The notes under the pieces: generated by a model
The model's database searches: none
Seen by the model: the letters and a program-made list of their open reading frames with translations, nothing else
Told to the model about the DNA's origin: nothing
NCBI RefSeq assembly: GCF_001422815.1
Contig: NZ_LMMP01000034.1
Coordinates: forward strand, 133,442 to 197,441
From: Methylobacterium sp. Leaf91
Lineage (GTDB): Bacteria > Pseudomonadota > Alphaproteobacteria > Rhizobiales > Beijerinckiaceae
Reading direction: 5' to 3'
Length of the DNA: 64,000 nt
Shown here: positions 18,570-33,416 of the stretch, piece by piece
Numbering within the stretch: position 1 is the stretch's first letter
How the letters are laid out: each line of letters starts with the position of its first letter
Made by a program: the position numbers and the translations under genes

Positions 18570-19322
18570 TCAGCCCCTCCCGATATAAGGCATCTTCGTC
18601 GCCATCACGGTCATGAACTGCACGTTGGCGTCGAGGGGCAGGCCGGCCATATAGACGACCGCATCCGCCACGTGACGGGCATCCATGACCGGCTCGACTT
18701 TCAGCGATCCGTCGGGCTGGCGGATGCCGGCCGCCATCGGCTTGGTCATGTCGGTCTCGGCATTGCCGATATCGATCTGCCCACAGGCGATGTCATGGTC
18801 GCGTCCATCGAGTGAGGTGGACCGCGTGAGGCCGGTGATCGCGTGTTTCGTCGCCGTATAGGGCGCCGAATTCGGACGCGGCACCTGGGCCGAGATCGAC
18901 CCGTTGTTGATGATGCGGCCGCCGCGCGGGTTCTGCGCCTTCATCATCCGGAAGGCGCCCTGCGTGCACAGGAACGCGCCGGTGAGGTTTGCATCCACGA
19001 CGGCCTGCCATTGCGCCAGGGTGAGTTCGTCCAGCGGCACGGAAGGTGCGAACAGGCCGGCATTGTTGAACAGGAGATCGAGGCGACCGAACCGCGTCTT
19101 CACCTCGGCGAAGAGATGCTCGACAGCTGCGGCATCGCCGACATCGGTCTCCACCGCCATGGCCTCGGTCCCAAGCGCACGCACGGCATCCGCAACCTCA
19201 TCGAGCGGCGCCCGTCGACGCCCGGCCAAAGCCAGATCGAACCCGGCTCGTGCGAGCCCGAGCGACACCGCCCGGCCGATCCCGGACCCCGCCCCTGTGA
19301 CGATCGCGATCCGCTTCGACAT
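18570..19322 (-). CDS. Short-chain dehydrogenase/reductase (250 aa)
   Basis: A classical SDR with the cofactor-binding TGAGSGIG at residues 9-16, NNAG at 86-89, and the catalytic set Ser142, Tyr155 and Lys159 (YTATK). The segment after the first beta strand contains basic residues ([11 protein letters not shown]), pointing to NADP(H). The substrate cannot be read from sequence. The start ATG lies 41 bases from the -35 box of the divergent tRNA-Gln promoter candidate. RF3 lies downstream on the same strand without an obvious functional tie. Confidence 0.9.
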   Translation of the reverse strand: MSKRIAIVTGAGSGIGRAVSLGLARAGFDLALAGRRRAPLDEVADAVRALGTEAMAVETDVGDAAAVEHLFAEVKTRFGRLDLLFNNAGLFAPSVPLDELTLAQWQAVVDANLTGAFLCTQGAFRMMKAQNPRGGRIINNGSISAQVPRPNSAPYTATKHAITGLTRSTSLDGRDHDIACGQIDIGNAETDMTKPMAAGIRQPDGSLKVEPVMDARHVADAVVYMAGLPLDANVQFMTVMATKMPYIGRG

Positions 19323-19363
19323 GCGCGCTCTCCATTTCCTCGTCGGCCGGAGCGAACAGGCTG

Positions 19364-19392
19364 TTGCAACGGGCCGACGCGGCGTCTAGACA
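19364..19392 (+). promoter_or_regulatory. Candidate sigma-70 promoter for tRNA-Gln
   Basis: TTGCAA at 19364-19369 and TAGACA at 19387-19392 are 17 bases apart and end 19 bases before the mature tRNA 5' end. Both boxes match the housekeeping consensus at four of six positions. Confidence 0.45.
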
Positions 19393-19411
19393 ACGCGCGG
19401 CCTTGCGTCGA

Positions 19412-19486
<75 letters not shown>

Positions 19487-19929
19487 TCCACGCAAATGGG
19501 CCGGCTCGTGAGCGCCTGATGGGCGCCGCTTGAGCGTAGGTGATACGTCCTCCACGTCGAAGGACGACATCTACTCAACAAAACCAAGACCCATGGGAAG
19601 CCGAGCCGGTCGAACAGGTGATTCAAGGCGGAATGCTTTGGCCATCAGCGGCCAAGACTGACTGCTGTCGCCGGCAACCATCCTTTCGGTCCGCTGACTC
19701 CAATTGAGTTTCGAGCCAGATCAAGCGGTTACTCGATCATGGAAAGCCGAGGGTGTGTATGGGGCACAGCAGCCCTGGGCTCAAGTCCTATGAGAGACTT
19801 TAATCCTGTAGGCAGGATATTTCGTATTAATCGACATTAAAACTGGAATTTTTCTGCTTTGAATTGCATTTTAATGCGGCTAGGGATGAATTGCTTCGCC
19901 AGCCAACGAAACCGATTTGTGAGTTCACC
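19487..19929 (+). other. Gene-poor intergenic stretch after tRNA-Gln
   Basis: I find no convincing gene here. There is no integrase and no clear duplicate of the tRNA 3' end that would mark an attachment site. Composition is closer to random and more AT-rich than the flanks, especially 19800-19880. Confidence 0.4.
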
Positions 19930-20079
19930 ATGGTACCAGCTGCTTTCACAGCCGGCCTCGGAGTCGGCCTTTCCTTTCTTTTGGGGCCGAATATCGGAGC
20001 CATCGCTCTGATTCCCGTCCTCGTTCTCTGCGTCGTCCGCCTCTTCGGGGAAAAGGTTCTGCGGATGATGGAGGACTGA
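19930..20079 (+). CDS. Possible small membrane protein (49 aa)
   Basis: The ATG at 19930 opens a 49-codon frame, MVPAAFTAGLGVGLSFLLGP at the start, followed by one strong hydrophobic segment (NIGAIALIPVLVLCVVRLFG) and a charged end (EKVLRMMED). Hydrophobic codons are regular, and the opposite strand gives only Arg-rich nonsense, which favours coding on this strand. No good Shine–Dalgarno is seen. It could be a small single- or double-pass membrane protein; no function can be given. Confidence 0.35.
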   Translation: MVPAAFTAGLGVGLSFLLGPNIGAIALIPVLVLCVVRLFGEKVLRMMED

Positions 20080-20184
20080 GAGAGCAACGGGATCTCATCT
20101 CGTCGTCATTCGGAAATACTGAGATCGCCAGCACTTCGCGAGTAGACGCTGTGTGACACGTCTCGTCTTTGAAGGCCGAACACG

Positions 20185-20337
20185 TCACCCCCGTGCGTCC
20201 TCGGCGTGTCGAAGACGAGTAATGACTTCCGCGACGATCATGGACGCCGCATACTGATCCTTGATGCGAGAGGCGTTTCTCAGCCCGTCGATCAGACCGT
20301 TGATCGTTCGCCCACCGGTCAAAGTACACCGCCGCAT
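20185..20337 (-). CDS. Possible small helical protein (50 aa)
   Basis: The ATG at 20335-20337 begins a 50-codon frame with a plausible amphipathic helix (NGLIDGLRNASRIKDQYAAS, then MIVAEVITRLRHAED). The frame is open further up to 20505, but the extra part looks random (Ser/Arg/Cys-rich). No family is recognised and no operon context supports it. It could be a decayed fragment. Confidence 0.25.
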   Translation of the reverse strand: MRRCTLTGGRTINGLIDGLRNASRIKDQYAASMIVAEVITRLRHAEDARG

Positions 20338-20529
20338 GGTTTTGCCCGCCTGCACCGAAATCGTCGCGATTCGACGGATGAGCTGGTTGCTCAGCGGCCA
20401 TTGCCGAGATCCGTGGCAACAGAGGGTGTCGGTTTCTCGGGTGTTGCTCCGGCTTTGGGCTATGCATCGGGACGACCTCCCTGAAGACATCCTAACGCCC
20501 AGCAAGTTCGATGCCGGCGAGGGGTATCG

Positions 20530-21171
20530 TCAGGCTGGCGCCGTTCCTATCGTCTCCACGATATCGGCGGGGTGTCGAAAAACCATGTCGGGGCGAGCGG
20601 TTACCAGCGCGTCTCCTCGCGTATACCCCCAGGTCACGGCTCCAAAATCGCACGATGCCGCCTTGGCCGCATCGTGATCCCGCAATTCGTCGCCGATATA
20701 GATGGCACCGCCAAGCGATCCCTCCCGTCGCATCACTGCGTTCAGGCGCTTGGCCTTACCGAACATCGAGGCGCCGCAGGCGTAATGCCGGAAGCGCAGG
20801 GCGCAGGGTCCGAGGACATGCCGGACATTGGCTTCGCTGTTCGAACTGACGATGGCGAGGGTGACGCCTGCTTCGTCGAGGTTGCAGAGCATGTCCCGTA
20901 TCCCGGGGAACAGCGAGATCGTCGCGATGTCGCGCGACGCGAGACCGTGCATGTGCCGCGTGATGAACGGCAACTTCCAGGGCGATACGCCGAGCTCACG
21001 AATGAGGGCGCGGGCCGAAAGACCCCGTAGCGCATCGGTCTCGGCCGGATCGATCTGCCGGAAACGATAGCGAACAGCGACGTCGTTGATAACGCTGCAG
21101 AACCACGGGAACGTGTCGGCAAGCGTCCCGTCGAAGTCGAAGATGGCAAGCTTGTAGGATGTGCGCATCAC
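20530..21171 (-). CDS. HAD-superfamily hydrolase, phosphoglycolate-phosphatase-like (213 aa)
   Basis: A HAD phosphatase of the subfamily with a helical cap. Motif I is FDFDGTLADT (residues 10-19), with the nucleophilic Asp as the first acid of DFDGT. Motif II is VSSNS (about 108-112), motif III includes a Lys in FGKAKRLNAV, and motif IV is YIGDELRDHDAAKAA. The cap lies between motifs I and II. The probable substrate is a small phosphate ester, but this cannot be fixed. No neighbouring pathway gene helps. Length and motifs are complete. Confidence 0.88.
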   Translation of the reverse strand: MMRTSYKLAIFDFDGTLADTFPWFCSVINDVAVRYRFRQIDPAETDALRGLSARALIRELGVSPWKLPFITRHMHGLASRDIATISLFPGIRDMLCNLDEAGVTLAIVSSNSEANVRHVLGPCALRFRHYACGASMFGKAKRLNAVMRREGSLGGAIYIGDELRDHDAAKAASCDFGAVTWGYTRGDALVTARPDMVFRHPADIVETIGTAPA

Positions 21172-21302
21172 GCCGGTGGGTCGCCCGTTATGATTCAGCT
21201 CCCCTGAGGAAAAGGAACCTCAAGCGGCCCCGAAGCCGGCGCCACGCAGTAACGCGGACAGACCTCGATGAGTCGAACCCATCGAGGTCTGGAAGGACCG
21301 CG

Positions 21303-22394
<1,092 letters not shown>

Positions 22395-22423
22395 GAAGAT
22401 CTCTCGTCAGACTACGACAATGG

Positions 22424-22448
22424 AGGCGCGACCGCTTCGGCCGCGCCT
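22424..22448. other. GC-rich hairpin between hppA and the OYE gene
   Basis: AGGCGCG and CGCGCCT flank an inner CCG–CTT–CGG stem with one mismatch. No T-run follows on either strand, so a terminator role is doubtful. The rest of the 224-base gap (22395-22618) shows no convincing gene, although a 47-codon minus-strand frame at 22407-22550 is open. Confidence 0.4.
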
Positions 22449-22618
22449 TCGTTGCCCGTAGGTATAGCGCTGACGGGAGACCGTCAGGGGGACGGCCGGA
22501 GCATCGGACACCGCCTGTGCGCCGCCGCACGCCACCACGCCCGGGATCATCACCCCGGCAATCACCTTTCCGGCATCTGCCTGAGCTTTGGCTCCGCGAA
22601 CGCCCTTCCGACAGAGAT

Positions 22619-24766
<2,148 letters not shown>

Positions 24767-25105
24767 TCTACCGTCCTTGCGTTGTTATCGTGATGACGTA
24801 GCTCGGCTGGTTATGGGACGAGACGCTTGATGCGTTTTAGGCATTCCCTCCCTGGGATGCCTGCTCTGATTGCCAAACTTCCGCGGCAAGAGCAAATCCT
24901 GCTTAGCTCTTTCATTTGCGATTATTTTTGCGTTGCACAATTCACTAAGCGCTTGATTGAAATCACTCGCATTCGAACCTCTTCGTCTCTTACCGAACTC
25001 GTAACGCGGCGCAGCGAAACTTTGCGCATTGATTCACGCTAGGGCATCGATTCCCATGGATTGGGACGGTTTCAAAAATGTGGGAACACGTTATTTCCTG
25101 AAGCC
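24767..25105 (+). other. Divergent intergenic region between hppA and the DUF1285 gene
   Basis: It should hold promoters for both directions. A hairpin AGGCAT(T)CCC…GGGATGCCT lies at about 24839-24862, in the hppA leader or just upstream of it. The rest is AT-richer, with no convincing gene; an open frame at 24827-25042 has no coding character. Confidence 0.4.
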
Positions 25106-25696
25106 ATGACCCAGTCGGAACAACCGCCACCGGACACGGCCCTGACCCGGCTCAGCCTCGCCCTCGACGGGGTACCCCAGCGGGGTTTGCCGCCCGTCGA
25201 GCGATGGAACCCACCCTATTGCGGTGAAATCGACATGCGGATCGCCGCGGATGGAACGTGGTTCCATAACGGCTCACCGATCCGCCGCCCGGCCCTCGTC
25301 AAGCTGTTCTCCTCTATCCTCCGGCGAGAGCCCGATGGTCGTATCGTCCTGGTGACGCCGGTGGAGAGCGTGGGCATCGTTGTGGACGATGCGCCCTTCG
25401 CCGCAGTGGAGATGGCGGTGGAAGGTGAGGGCGAGACCCGGCGCATCGCGTTCCGTACGAATGTCGACGATCTCGTCACCGTCGATGCCGACCACGCTCT
25501 GCGGTTCGAGGAGGGCGGGGATGGCGGTCTGCGCCCCTATATCCATATCCGCCGTGGCCTCTGGGCACTGCTTACCCGCGCAACGACCTACGACCTGCTG
25601 GCGCTGGGTGAGGAACGCCTGGTCGATGGTGTGTCGTGGTTCGGCATCGCCGGCGGCGGCGGGTTTCACCCTATCGCTCGCAGCGAACGCGCATGA
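25106..25696 (+). CDS. DUF1285 protein (196 aa)
   Basis: DUF1285 proteins are conserved in alpha- and gammaproteobacteria and lack a firm function. Typical features are the PPVERWNPPYCGEIDMRIAADGTWFHNGSPI region (in two parts, residues 29-59), then LFSSILRREPDGRIVLVTPVE and a hydrophobic core VGIVVDDAPF. The ATG at 25106 is preferred over the upstream open frame at 25061, since it lies just before the conserved part. It overlaps the next gene by ATGA (25693-25696) and begins an operon of four genes. Confidence 0.88.
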   Translation: MTQSEQPPPDTALTRLSLALDGVPQRGLPPVERWNPPYCGEIDMRIAADGTWFHNGSPIRRPALVKLFSSILRREPDGRIVLVTPVESVGIVVDDAPFAAVEMAVEGEGETRRIAFRTNVDDLVTVDADHALRFEEGGDGGLRPYIHIRRGLWALLTRATTYDLLALGEERLVDGVSWFGIAGGGGFHPIARSERA

Positions 25697-26331
25697 GCTT
25701 CGACGCGCTGTCGGACCTGCTCGACAGGGCCGGGCGGGGCCTCTCCCCTACTCCCCCCAAAGCCGACGACCCTGTTTCGAACCCGCGCGGCGACCACGAC
25801 CTCGATCCAGCCGGCATCGCGACCCCTCCGGTAAAACCGCACCGGTCAGCAGCGGTCATGGTGCCTATCGTTGTCAGGAACGAGGAACTGGCGGTGCTCT
25901 TCACCGTGCGGGCATCGCACCTGCGCGACCATTCCGGTCAGATCGCCTTTCCCGGTGGCAAGATCGAACCCTCGGACCGGGACCCGGCGGATGCCGCCCT
26001 GCGCGAAGCCCGAGAGGAGATCGGCCTTCGGCCTGACGACATCCGCATCCTCGGCTATCTCGACCCCTATCTGTCGGCGACGGGATTCCTCGTGGTCCCG
26101 GTGGTCGGGCTCTGCACCGAAGAAGTCCGGCTCGCCCCAGATCCGGCGGAGGTGGCGGAGGTATTCGAAGTCCCGCTGGGCCGCCTGATGGACCCGGTCC
26201 GTCGGCGCCTCGGCGTCGGGCTATGGCAGGATCGCCCGCGACGCTACTACGCCATCCCCTTCGGCGACCGCATGATCTGGGGTGTGACGGCGGGGATCGT
26301 GAACAATCTCCACGAACGCCTGTTTCCGTGA
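25693..26331 (+). CDS. CoA-type Nudix pyrophosphatase (212 aa)
   Basis: A Nudix hydrolase of the CoA pyrophosphatase (NudL-like) subgroup, which splits CoA and derivatives into phosphopantetheine and 3',5'-ADP. The subgroup signature is seen as LRDHSGQIAFPGGKIEPSD, followed by the Nudix box end ALREAREEIGL with its metal-binding Glu residues. An N-terminal linker of about 50 residues rich in Pro and Asp precedes the fold. Start and preceding stop overlap (ATGA), so translation is coupled to the DUF1285 gene. The next gene follows after 33 bases. Confidence 0.92.
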   Translation: MSFDALSDLLDRAGRGLSPTPPKADDPVSNPRGDHDLDPAGIATPPVKPHRSAAVMVPIVVRNEELAVLFTVRASHLRDHSGQIAFPGGKIEPSDRDPADAALREAREEIGLRPDDIRILGYLDPYLSATGFLVVPVVGLCTEEVRLAPDPAEVAEVFEVPLGRLMDPVRRRLGVGLWQDRPRRYYAIPFGDRMIWGVTAGIVNNLHERLFP

Positions 26332-26364
26332 CATGACGGCCTTCCCTCGCCCAGCGAAAGCTCC

Positions 26365-26622
26365 ATGATCCGCCGCCTCGTCGAAGAAGTCCTGATCTTC
26401 CTGTTGCCCTTCATTTTGTTCGGCCTCTATCTCACGATCAGAGGCCGCAACCCGAGCCACGGCGCCCATTGGGAAGGGTTCGTGTTTCGACTGACCATGG
26501 GAGGGCTTGCTCTGGTGATCCTGTCCTTCATCATTGCCGGTCTGGCGGGCGAAAAGCATCGCGGCGGCTACGTCCCACCCAGGATCGAAAACGGACAGGT
26601 CGTTCCGGGCCATTTCCAATGA
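26365..26622 (+). CDS. DUF6111-type small membrane protein (85 aa)
   Basis: A small protein with two membrane segments: residues about 8-25 (VLIFLLPFILFGLYLTIR) and about 42-62 (FRLTMGGLALVILSFIIAGL). They are joined by a loop with RGRNPSHGAHWEG, and a polar tail GGYVPPRIENGQVVPGHF follows. This pattern fits DUF6111, a small family found next to cca in Hyphomicrobiales. Function is unknown. The stop overlaps the cca start by ATGA. Confidence 0.8.
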   Translation: MIRRLVEEVLIFLLPFILFGLYLTIRGRNPSHGAHWEGFVFRLTMGGLALVILSFIIAGLAGEKHRGGYVPPRIENGQVVPGHFQ

Positions 26623-27887
26623 CTGGTCGCGATCTCCGGCGGGAGGGGCTCAATGCCCTTCTCGTGGATCCAGCCGTCTCGCACGTGCTTTCCGTGCTGA
26701 GGGCGGATGGAGAGGAAACACGGATCGTCGGGGGCTCAGTGCGCGATGCCCTGCTCGGCCAGATGGGATCGGACATCGATCTCGCCACCACTCTTCTGCC
26801 GGAGGAGACGATTCGGCGCGCGGCGGCTGGTTCCCTACGGGCGATCCCAACGGGCATCGAGCATGGAACGATCACCCTGCTCCATGTCGGACGGGCCTTC
26901 GAGGTGACCACCCTGCGGGAGGATGTCGAGACCGACGGCCGGCACGCGGTGGTCAGGTTCGGACGGGACTTCTCCCGTGACGCGGAGCGTCGCGACTTCA
27001 CCATCAACGCCCTGTCCCTGAGCGCGGATGGCGAACTCCACGACACGACCGGAGGCGAAGAGGATCTCCGGGTGGGCCGCGTCCGCTTCATCGGTGAAGC
27101 GGCGACCCGCATCCGCGAGGACGCCTTGCGCATCCTGCGCTTCTTCCGCTTCCACGCCCGTTACGGGATCGGAGCGCCGGACGTGGACGGCCTACAGGCC
27201 GCGCGCGATGCGGGGGAAGCGCTCGATACCCTCTCGCGAGAACGGGTCCGTGCGGAATTTCTGAAACTCTTGGAAGCGCCAGGCGCCGTCGAGGCAGTCG
27301 CGGAAATGAAGAAGGCCGGGCTGCTCGCGCGCATCATCGGCGCCGAGGGTCACGTCGATCGCCTGGAACGCGCCATCGCATCGACGATGGATCATGGCGG
27401 CCCGATGATGGCAGTGAACTCGCTCGCGGCCTTGGCCGTCGTCGACGACGACGATGCGGACCGTCTGCGACAGAAGCTGCGATTATCGAACGAGGAGCAT
27501 GCCCGTTTGTGCGCCTACGCGGCTGCACGACGGGCCATCGCGCGCCTGCAGCACGTGGGAGCCATCGAGATGCGTCGGCTCGCGGCGACAGAGGATCTAC
27601 TTGGCTTGGCGCTGGTGATCGCCGTCATGGATGAGACGAACGTGAATCGAATCGACACGGAGGCTCGCCGCGAACTGAGGGGCCTGCTCGATGGCACGTC
27701 GACCGCGCCGACCTTTCCCCTCAGCGGGGACGACCTCATCACGGCAGGCATCCCGCCAGGCCGTTCAGTGGGTCGGGGTCTCTCTGCGAGCCGCTCTCTC
27801 TGGCTCGAGCGGGGATGTCTTACCGGGGAGGAGGAGCGCGCCCTCCTCCTCGACCATGCGGTGACTCACGCCCGCTCGGGTGATTGA
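26619..27887 (+). CDS. cca: CCA tRNA nucleotidyltransferase (422 aa)
   Basis: A class II nucleotidyltransferase of the polyA polymerase/CCA-adding family, which builds or repairs the 3' CCA end of tRNAs. The active-site region is RIVGGSVRDALLGQMGSDID with the two metal-binding Asp residues in SDIDLA (about residues 49-54). RRDFTINALSLSADG is the next signature, then REDALRILRFFRFHARYG, which helps choose the base. The C-terminal half is helical and tRNA-binding. Alphaproteobacterial genomes usually hold one such gene, so it likely serves both repair and CCA addition. Translation is coupled to the preceding gene. Confidence 0.94.
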   Translation: MTGRDLRREGLNALLVDPAVSHVLSVLRADGEETRIVGGSVRDALLGQMGSDIDLATTLLPEETIRRAAAGSLRAIPTGIEHGTITLLHVGRAFEVTTLREDVETDGRHAVVRFGRDFSRDAERRDFTINALSLSADGELHDTTGGEEDLRVGRVRFIGEAATRIREDALRILRFFRFHARYGIGAPDVDGLQAARDAGEALDTLSRERVRAEFLKLLEAPGAVEAVAEMKKAGLLARIIGAEGHVDRLERAIASTMDHGGPMMAVNSLAALAVVDDDDADRLRQKLRLSNEEHARLCAYAAARRAIARLQHVGAIEMRRLAATEDLLGLALVIAVMDETNVNRIDTEARRELRGLLDGTSTAPTFPLSGDDLITAGIPPGRSVGRGLSASRSLWLERGCLTGEEERALLLDHAVTHARSGD

Positions 27888-27902
27888 GCGTAGCGAAGGT
27901 CG

Positions 27903-28304
27903 TTAGAAGTTGAGGGCGACCTTGGCGTCCTGAAGCTGGACGATCTGGCCGGTGATCTCGTCCTTCTTGGCGAAATCCTCGGTGGCATCGCGCTGCAACT
28001 CGAGGGCGGCGATGTCCTTGTCGAGCGAATCGGGCGTGATCTCCTCGAACGGGTTGGCACGCTCAGCGATCACGGTGACCATGGTCGGTCCGATATCGGC
28101 GAAGCCACCGCGCACGAGAACGCGCTTACCGGCATGGCCGGCCTCGTTGATCACGATCACGCCGACCTTGAGCGCGGTCAGGACGGGGGCATGGCCCGGA
28201 AGAACGGTCATCTCCCCTTCGATACCGGGAAGCTGCACGGCCTCGATCTGGCCGGAATAGACCGTCCGCTCGGGACCGACGAAATCGAACTGGAAGGTGG
28301 CCAT
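27903..28304 (-). CDS. atpC: ATP synthase F1 subunit epsilon (133 aa)
   Basis: Part of the central stalk of F1. The N-terminal beta sandwich reads FDFVGPERTVYSGQIEAVQL and then GIEGEMTVLPGHAPVLTALK, the family signature. The C-terminal helical pair is short. It is the last gene of the atp operon; the intergenic region before it holds two hairpins that may lower its expression. Its stop faces the stop of cca 15 bases away. Confidence 0.95.
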   Translation of the reverse strand: MATFQFDFVGPERTVYSGQIEAVQLPGIEGEMTVLPGHAPVLTALKVGVIVINEAGHAGKRVLVRGGFADIGPTMVTVIAERANPFEEITPDSLDKDIAALELQRDATEDFAKKDEITGQIVQLQDAKVALNF

Positions 28305-28344
28305 GGCGAGGGAGGTCCCGCTTCGGGTTGTCGTGTTGGAAAAG

Positions 28345-28413
28345 CGGCGCGGTCCCGAGAAGGCCGCGCCGTGATTGTCGGGTCAGGCCGTCCGCCATTT
28401 CGGCGGAAGGCCT
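28345..28413 (-). other. Two hairpins between atpD and atpC
   Basis: The first has an 8-base-pair stem (CGGCGCGG/CCGCGCCG, 28345-28371). The second is AGGCC-TCCGCC…GGCGGA-AGGCCT-like with one bulge (28385-28413). Neither is followed by a T-run on the transcribed strand, so they fit mRNA-stabilising or processing structures better than terminators. Confidence 0.5.
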
Positions 28414-28427
28414 TGGCGTTCGATGGA

Positions 28428-29915
<1,488 letters not shown>

Positions 29916-29934
29916 TCAGGGCGACGGGGAGCGC

Positions 29935-30810
29935 TTAAAGCGCTTCGGCACCCGAGATGATTTCGATGAGTTCCTTGGTGATCATGGCCTGACGCGTGCG
30001 GTTGTAGATCTGCGTCTGCTTCTTGATCATCTCGCCCGCGTTGCGCGTGGCGGAATCCATGGCACCGGTACGTGCGCCTTGTTCGGAGGCCGCGTTCTCG
30101 AGGAGCGCGCGGAACACCTGGACGGTGAGGTTGCGCGGCAGAAGGGTATCGAGGATCGCTTCCTCGCTCGGCTCGAACTCAAGAGCGGCATCCGGAGCGG
30201 TACCGCCGGCTGGGGGCAGCTCGGCTGGGATGAGCTTCTGGGCGGTCGGCACCTGGGCGATGACGGAGCGGAAGCGCGAATAGAACAGCGTCGCCACATC
30301 GAACTCGCCATCGTCGAAACGCGAGATGATGCTCTGCGCGATCTCGGCAGCGAACTCGTAATCCACCGGCTTGTTGCCGCGCAGGTCACGGCTCTCGATG
30401 ATCTGGTCGCGATACTGGCGACGTAGGAGATCGTAGCCTTTCTTGCCGACCGTGACGATCTTCACCGTCTTGCCTTCGGCCGTCAGCGTGCGGATGTGCT
30501 CGCGGGCCAGACGCACGATCGATGAGTTGAAACCGCCGCAGAGGCCGCGGTCAGCCGTGCAGATCACCAGCAGGTGAACCTTGTCGGCGCCCGTGCCGGA
30601 CAGGAGCTTCGGTCCCTGGACACCGCCGACGAGGTTCGCGGCGAGGTTGCCGAGCACCTGGGACATCTTCTCGGCATAGGGACGGGCATTCTCAGCGGCA
30701 TTCTGGGCGCGCCGCAACTTGGCGGCGGCGACCATCTGCATCGCTTTGGTGATCTTCTGCGTGCCCTTCACCGAAGCGATGCGGTTACGCAGATCCTTCA
30801 AACTCGCCAT
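29935..30810 (-). CDS. atpG: ATP synthase F1 subunit gamma (291 aa)
   Basis: The rotor shaft of F1. The N-terminus [20 protein letters not shown] with [16 protein letters not shown] is the family hallmark, and the C-terminus [20 protein letters not shown] with [22 protein letters not shown] closes the coiled coil. The ATG at 30808-30810 is chosen over an open frame reaching 30921, because the family begins exactly here. The upstream part of that frame covers the palindromic intergenic element. Confidence 0.97.
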   Translation of the reverse strand: MASLKDLRNRIASVKGTQKITKAMQMVAAAKLRRAQNAAENARPYAEKMSQVLGNLAANLVGGVQGPKLLSGTGADKVHLLVICTADRGLCGGFNSSIVRLAREHIRTLTAEGKTVKIVTVGKKGYDLLRRQYRDQIIESRDLRGNKPVDYEFAAEIAQSIISRFDDGEFDVATLFYSRFRSVIAQVPTAQKLIPAELPPAGGTAPDAALEFEPSEEAILDTLLPRNLTVQVFRALLENAASEQGARTGAMDSATRNAGEMIKKQTQIYNRTRQAMITKELIEIISGAEAL

Positions 30811-30852
30811 GGGGTGACTTCCAGATCCGTTCGGTGCGGTTCGACGCCATCT

Positions 30853-30957
30853 CTCTTCCCCTTGAGTGGGGAAGAGCCGGAGGTGGGGGTGGTGTCGAAG
30901 AGGTCTCGGCCGGTCCGGCACACCTCCACCCCAGTCCCCTCCCCGCTAAGGGAGGGG
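30853..30957. repeat. REP-like palindromic element between atpA and atpG
   Basis: Two perfect hairpins lie about 60 bases apart: CTCTTCCCC-TTGAGT-GGGGAAGAG (30853-30876) and CCCCTCCC-CGCTAA-GGGAGGGG (30936-30957). Between them is a further imperfect inverted match (GGTGGGGGTGG and CCTCCACCCC). The run of GGGG/CCCC hairpins is typical of dispersed intergenic palindromes in this kind of genome, and a related hairpin follows argG at 38258. Confidence 0.65.
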
Positions 30958-30971
30958 ATCATCGACTGGCT

Positions 30972-32501
<1,530 letters not shown>

Positions 32502-32573
32502 CGTCTGGCCTCTTTAAATCGAAACGAAGTTGCTGTGGAGAAACGGGAGCGGGCCTGCGCCGAAGCGCCGACC

Positions 32574-33143
32574 TCAGGCTTCCCGCATCGCGAGTCGAAT
32601 ACCGTTGAGCTTGGTACGCAGGGATGCATCCACCATCCGGCTGCCGATCTTGACGATGAGACCGCCGATCAGGGCCGGGTCGACGCGCAGATCGAGGTCG
32701 ATCTCCGAGCGAGCCACATCGCGCAGGGACGCCTTGATCTCTTCGAGAACGGCGTCCGACGGGCGTTCGGCCACGGTCACCTCGGCGCGTACGATCCCCT
32801 TCGATTCCGCCACCAGACGGCGGAAGGCGCGGATCATGTCGGGCAGCGCGAAAAGACGGCGGTTGGAGGCCGCGAGCCGGATGAAGTTTGCGCCGAGGCC
32901 GGTGAGACCGGCCTTGTCGAGGATGGCGCCGATGGCGGCTTCCTGCTGCTCACCGGTGAAAACCGGGCTGCGAACGAGGCGAGCCAGATCGGGGCTCTCC
33001 TTGAGAAGGGAATCAAAGCTCTGCAGGGTCGCCGCGACCGCATCGATCTGGCGCTCGTCGCGGGCCAGCTCGAACAGTGCGGAGGCATAGCGACCTGCTA
33101 CGCCTGCAACCGGGGAACCCGCCTCGGAACTGGTCTGCGCCAC
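32574..33143 (-). CDS. atpH: ATP synthase F1 subunit delta (189 aa)
   Basis: The peripheral-stalk subunit linking F1 to F0. [20 protein letters not shown] near the N-terminus and the C-terminal [20 protein letters not shown] (with SLRTKL after it) are the family signatures. Translation starts from GTG at 33141-33143. It is the first gene of atpHAGDC. Confidence 0.95.
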   Translation of the reverse strand: MAQTSSEAGSPVAGVAGRYASALFELARDERQIDAVAATLQSFDSLLKESPDLARLVRSPVFTGEQQEAAIGAILDKAGLTGLGANFIRLAASNRRLFALPDMIRAFRRLVAESKGIVRAEVTVAERPSDAVLEEIKASLRDVARSEIDLDLRVDPALIGGLIVKIGSRMVDASLRTKLNGIRLAMREA

Positions 33144-33416
33144 GCGCCACTCTCTCTTTTAATCCGGCCCGAGGTTCCGGCCCGTGACACCGTTCTCGGC
33201 ATCGGCTCTGAAACCGTCAGGAATGGGAACCGCCTCGAAATACAGGTCTGAAACCCGTCCTCCCAGCGCGGCGAGGGCCTAGCATGCGTGTTGGGGAGGC
33301 GCAAGACGAAGACGGGCCTGCATAAGCTTGTGCGGCGCGCGGTCGTGCACTCATGTCCAATCCGCGAGAACGATGGCGAAGGTGAGGCGTCAGGCCGCCG
33401 GCGAAAGTTCAGGCCG

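Noticed and set aside
22424..22448. Terminator for hppA
   Set aside because: Good stem but no T-run on either strand; kept only as a hairpin.
24827..25042. 71-codon ORF in the hppA–DUF1285 spacer
   Set aside because: No ribosome site, no coding bias and random composition; it lies where divergent promoters are expected.
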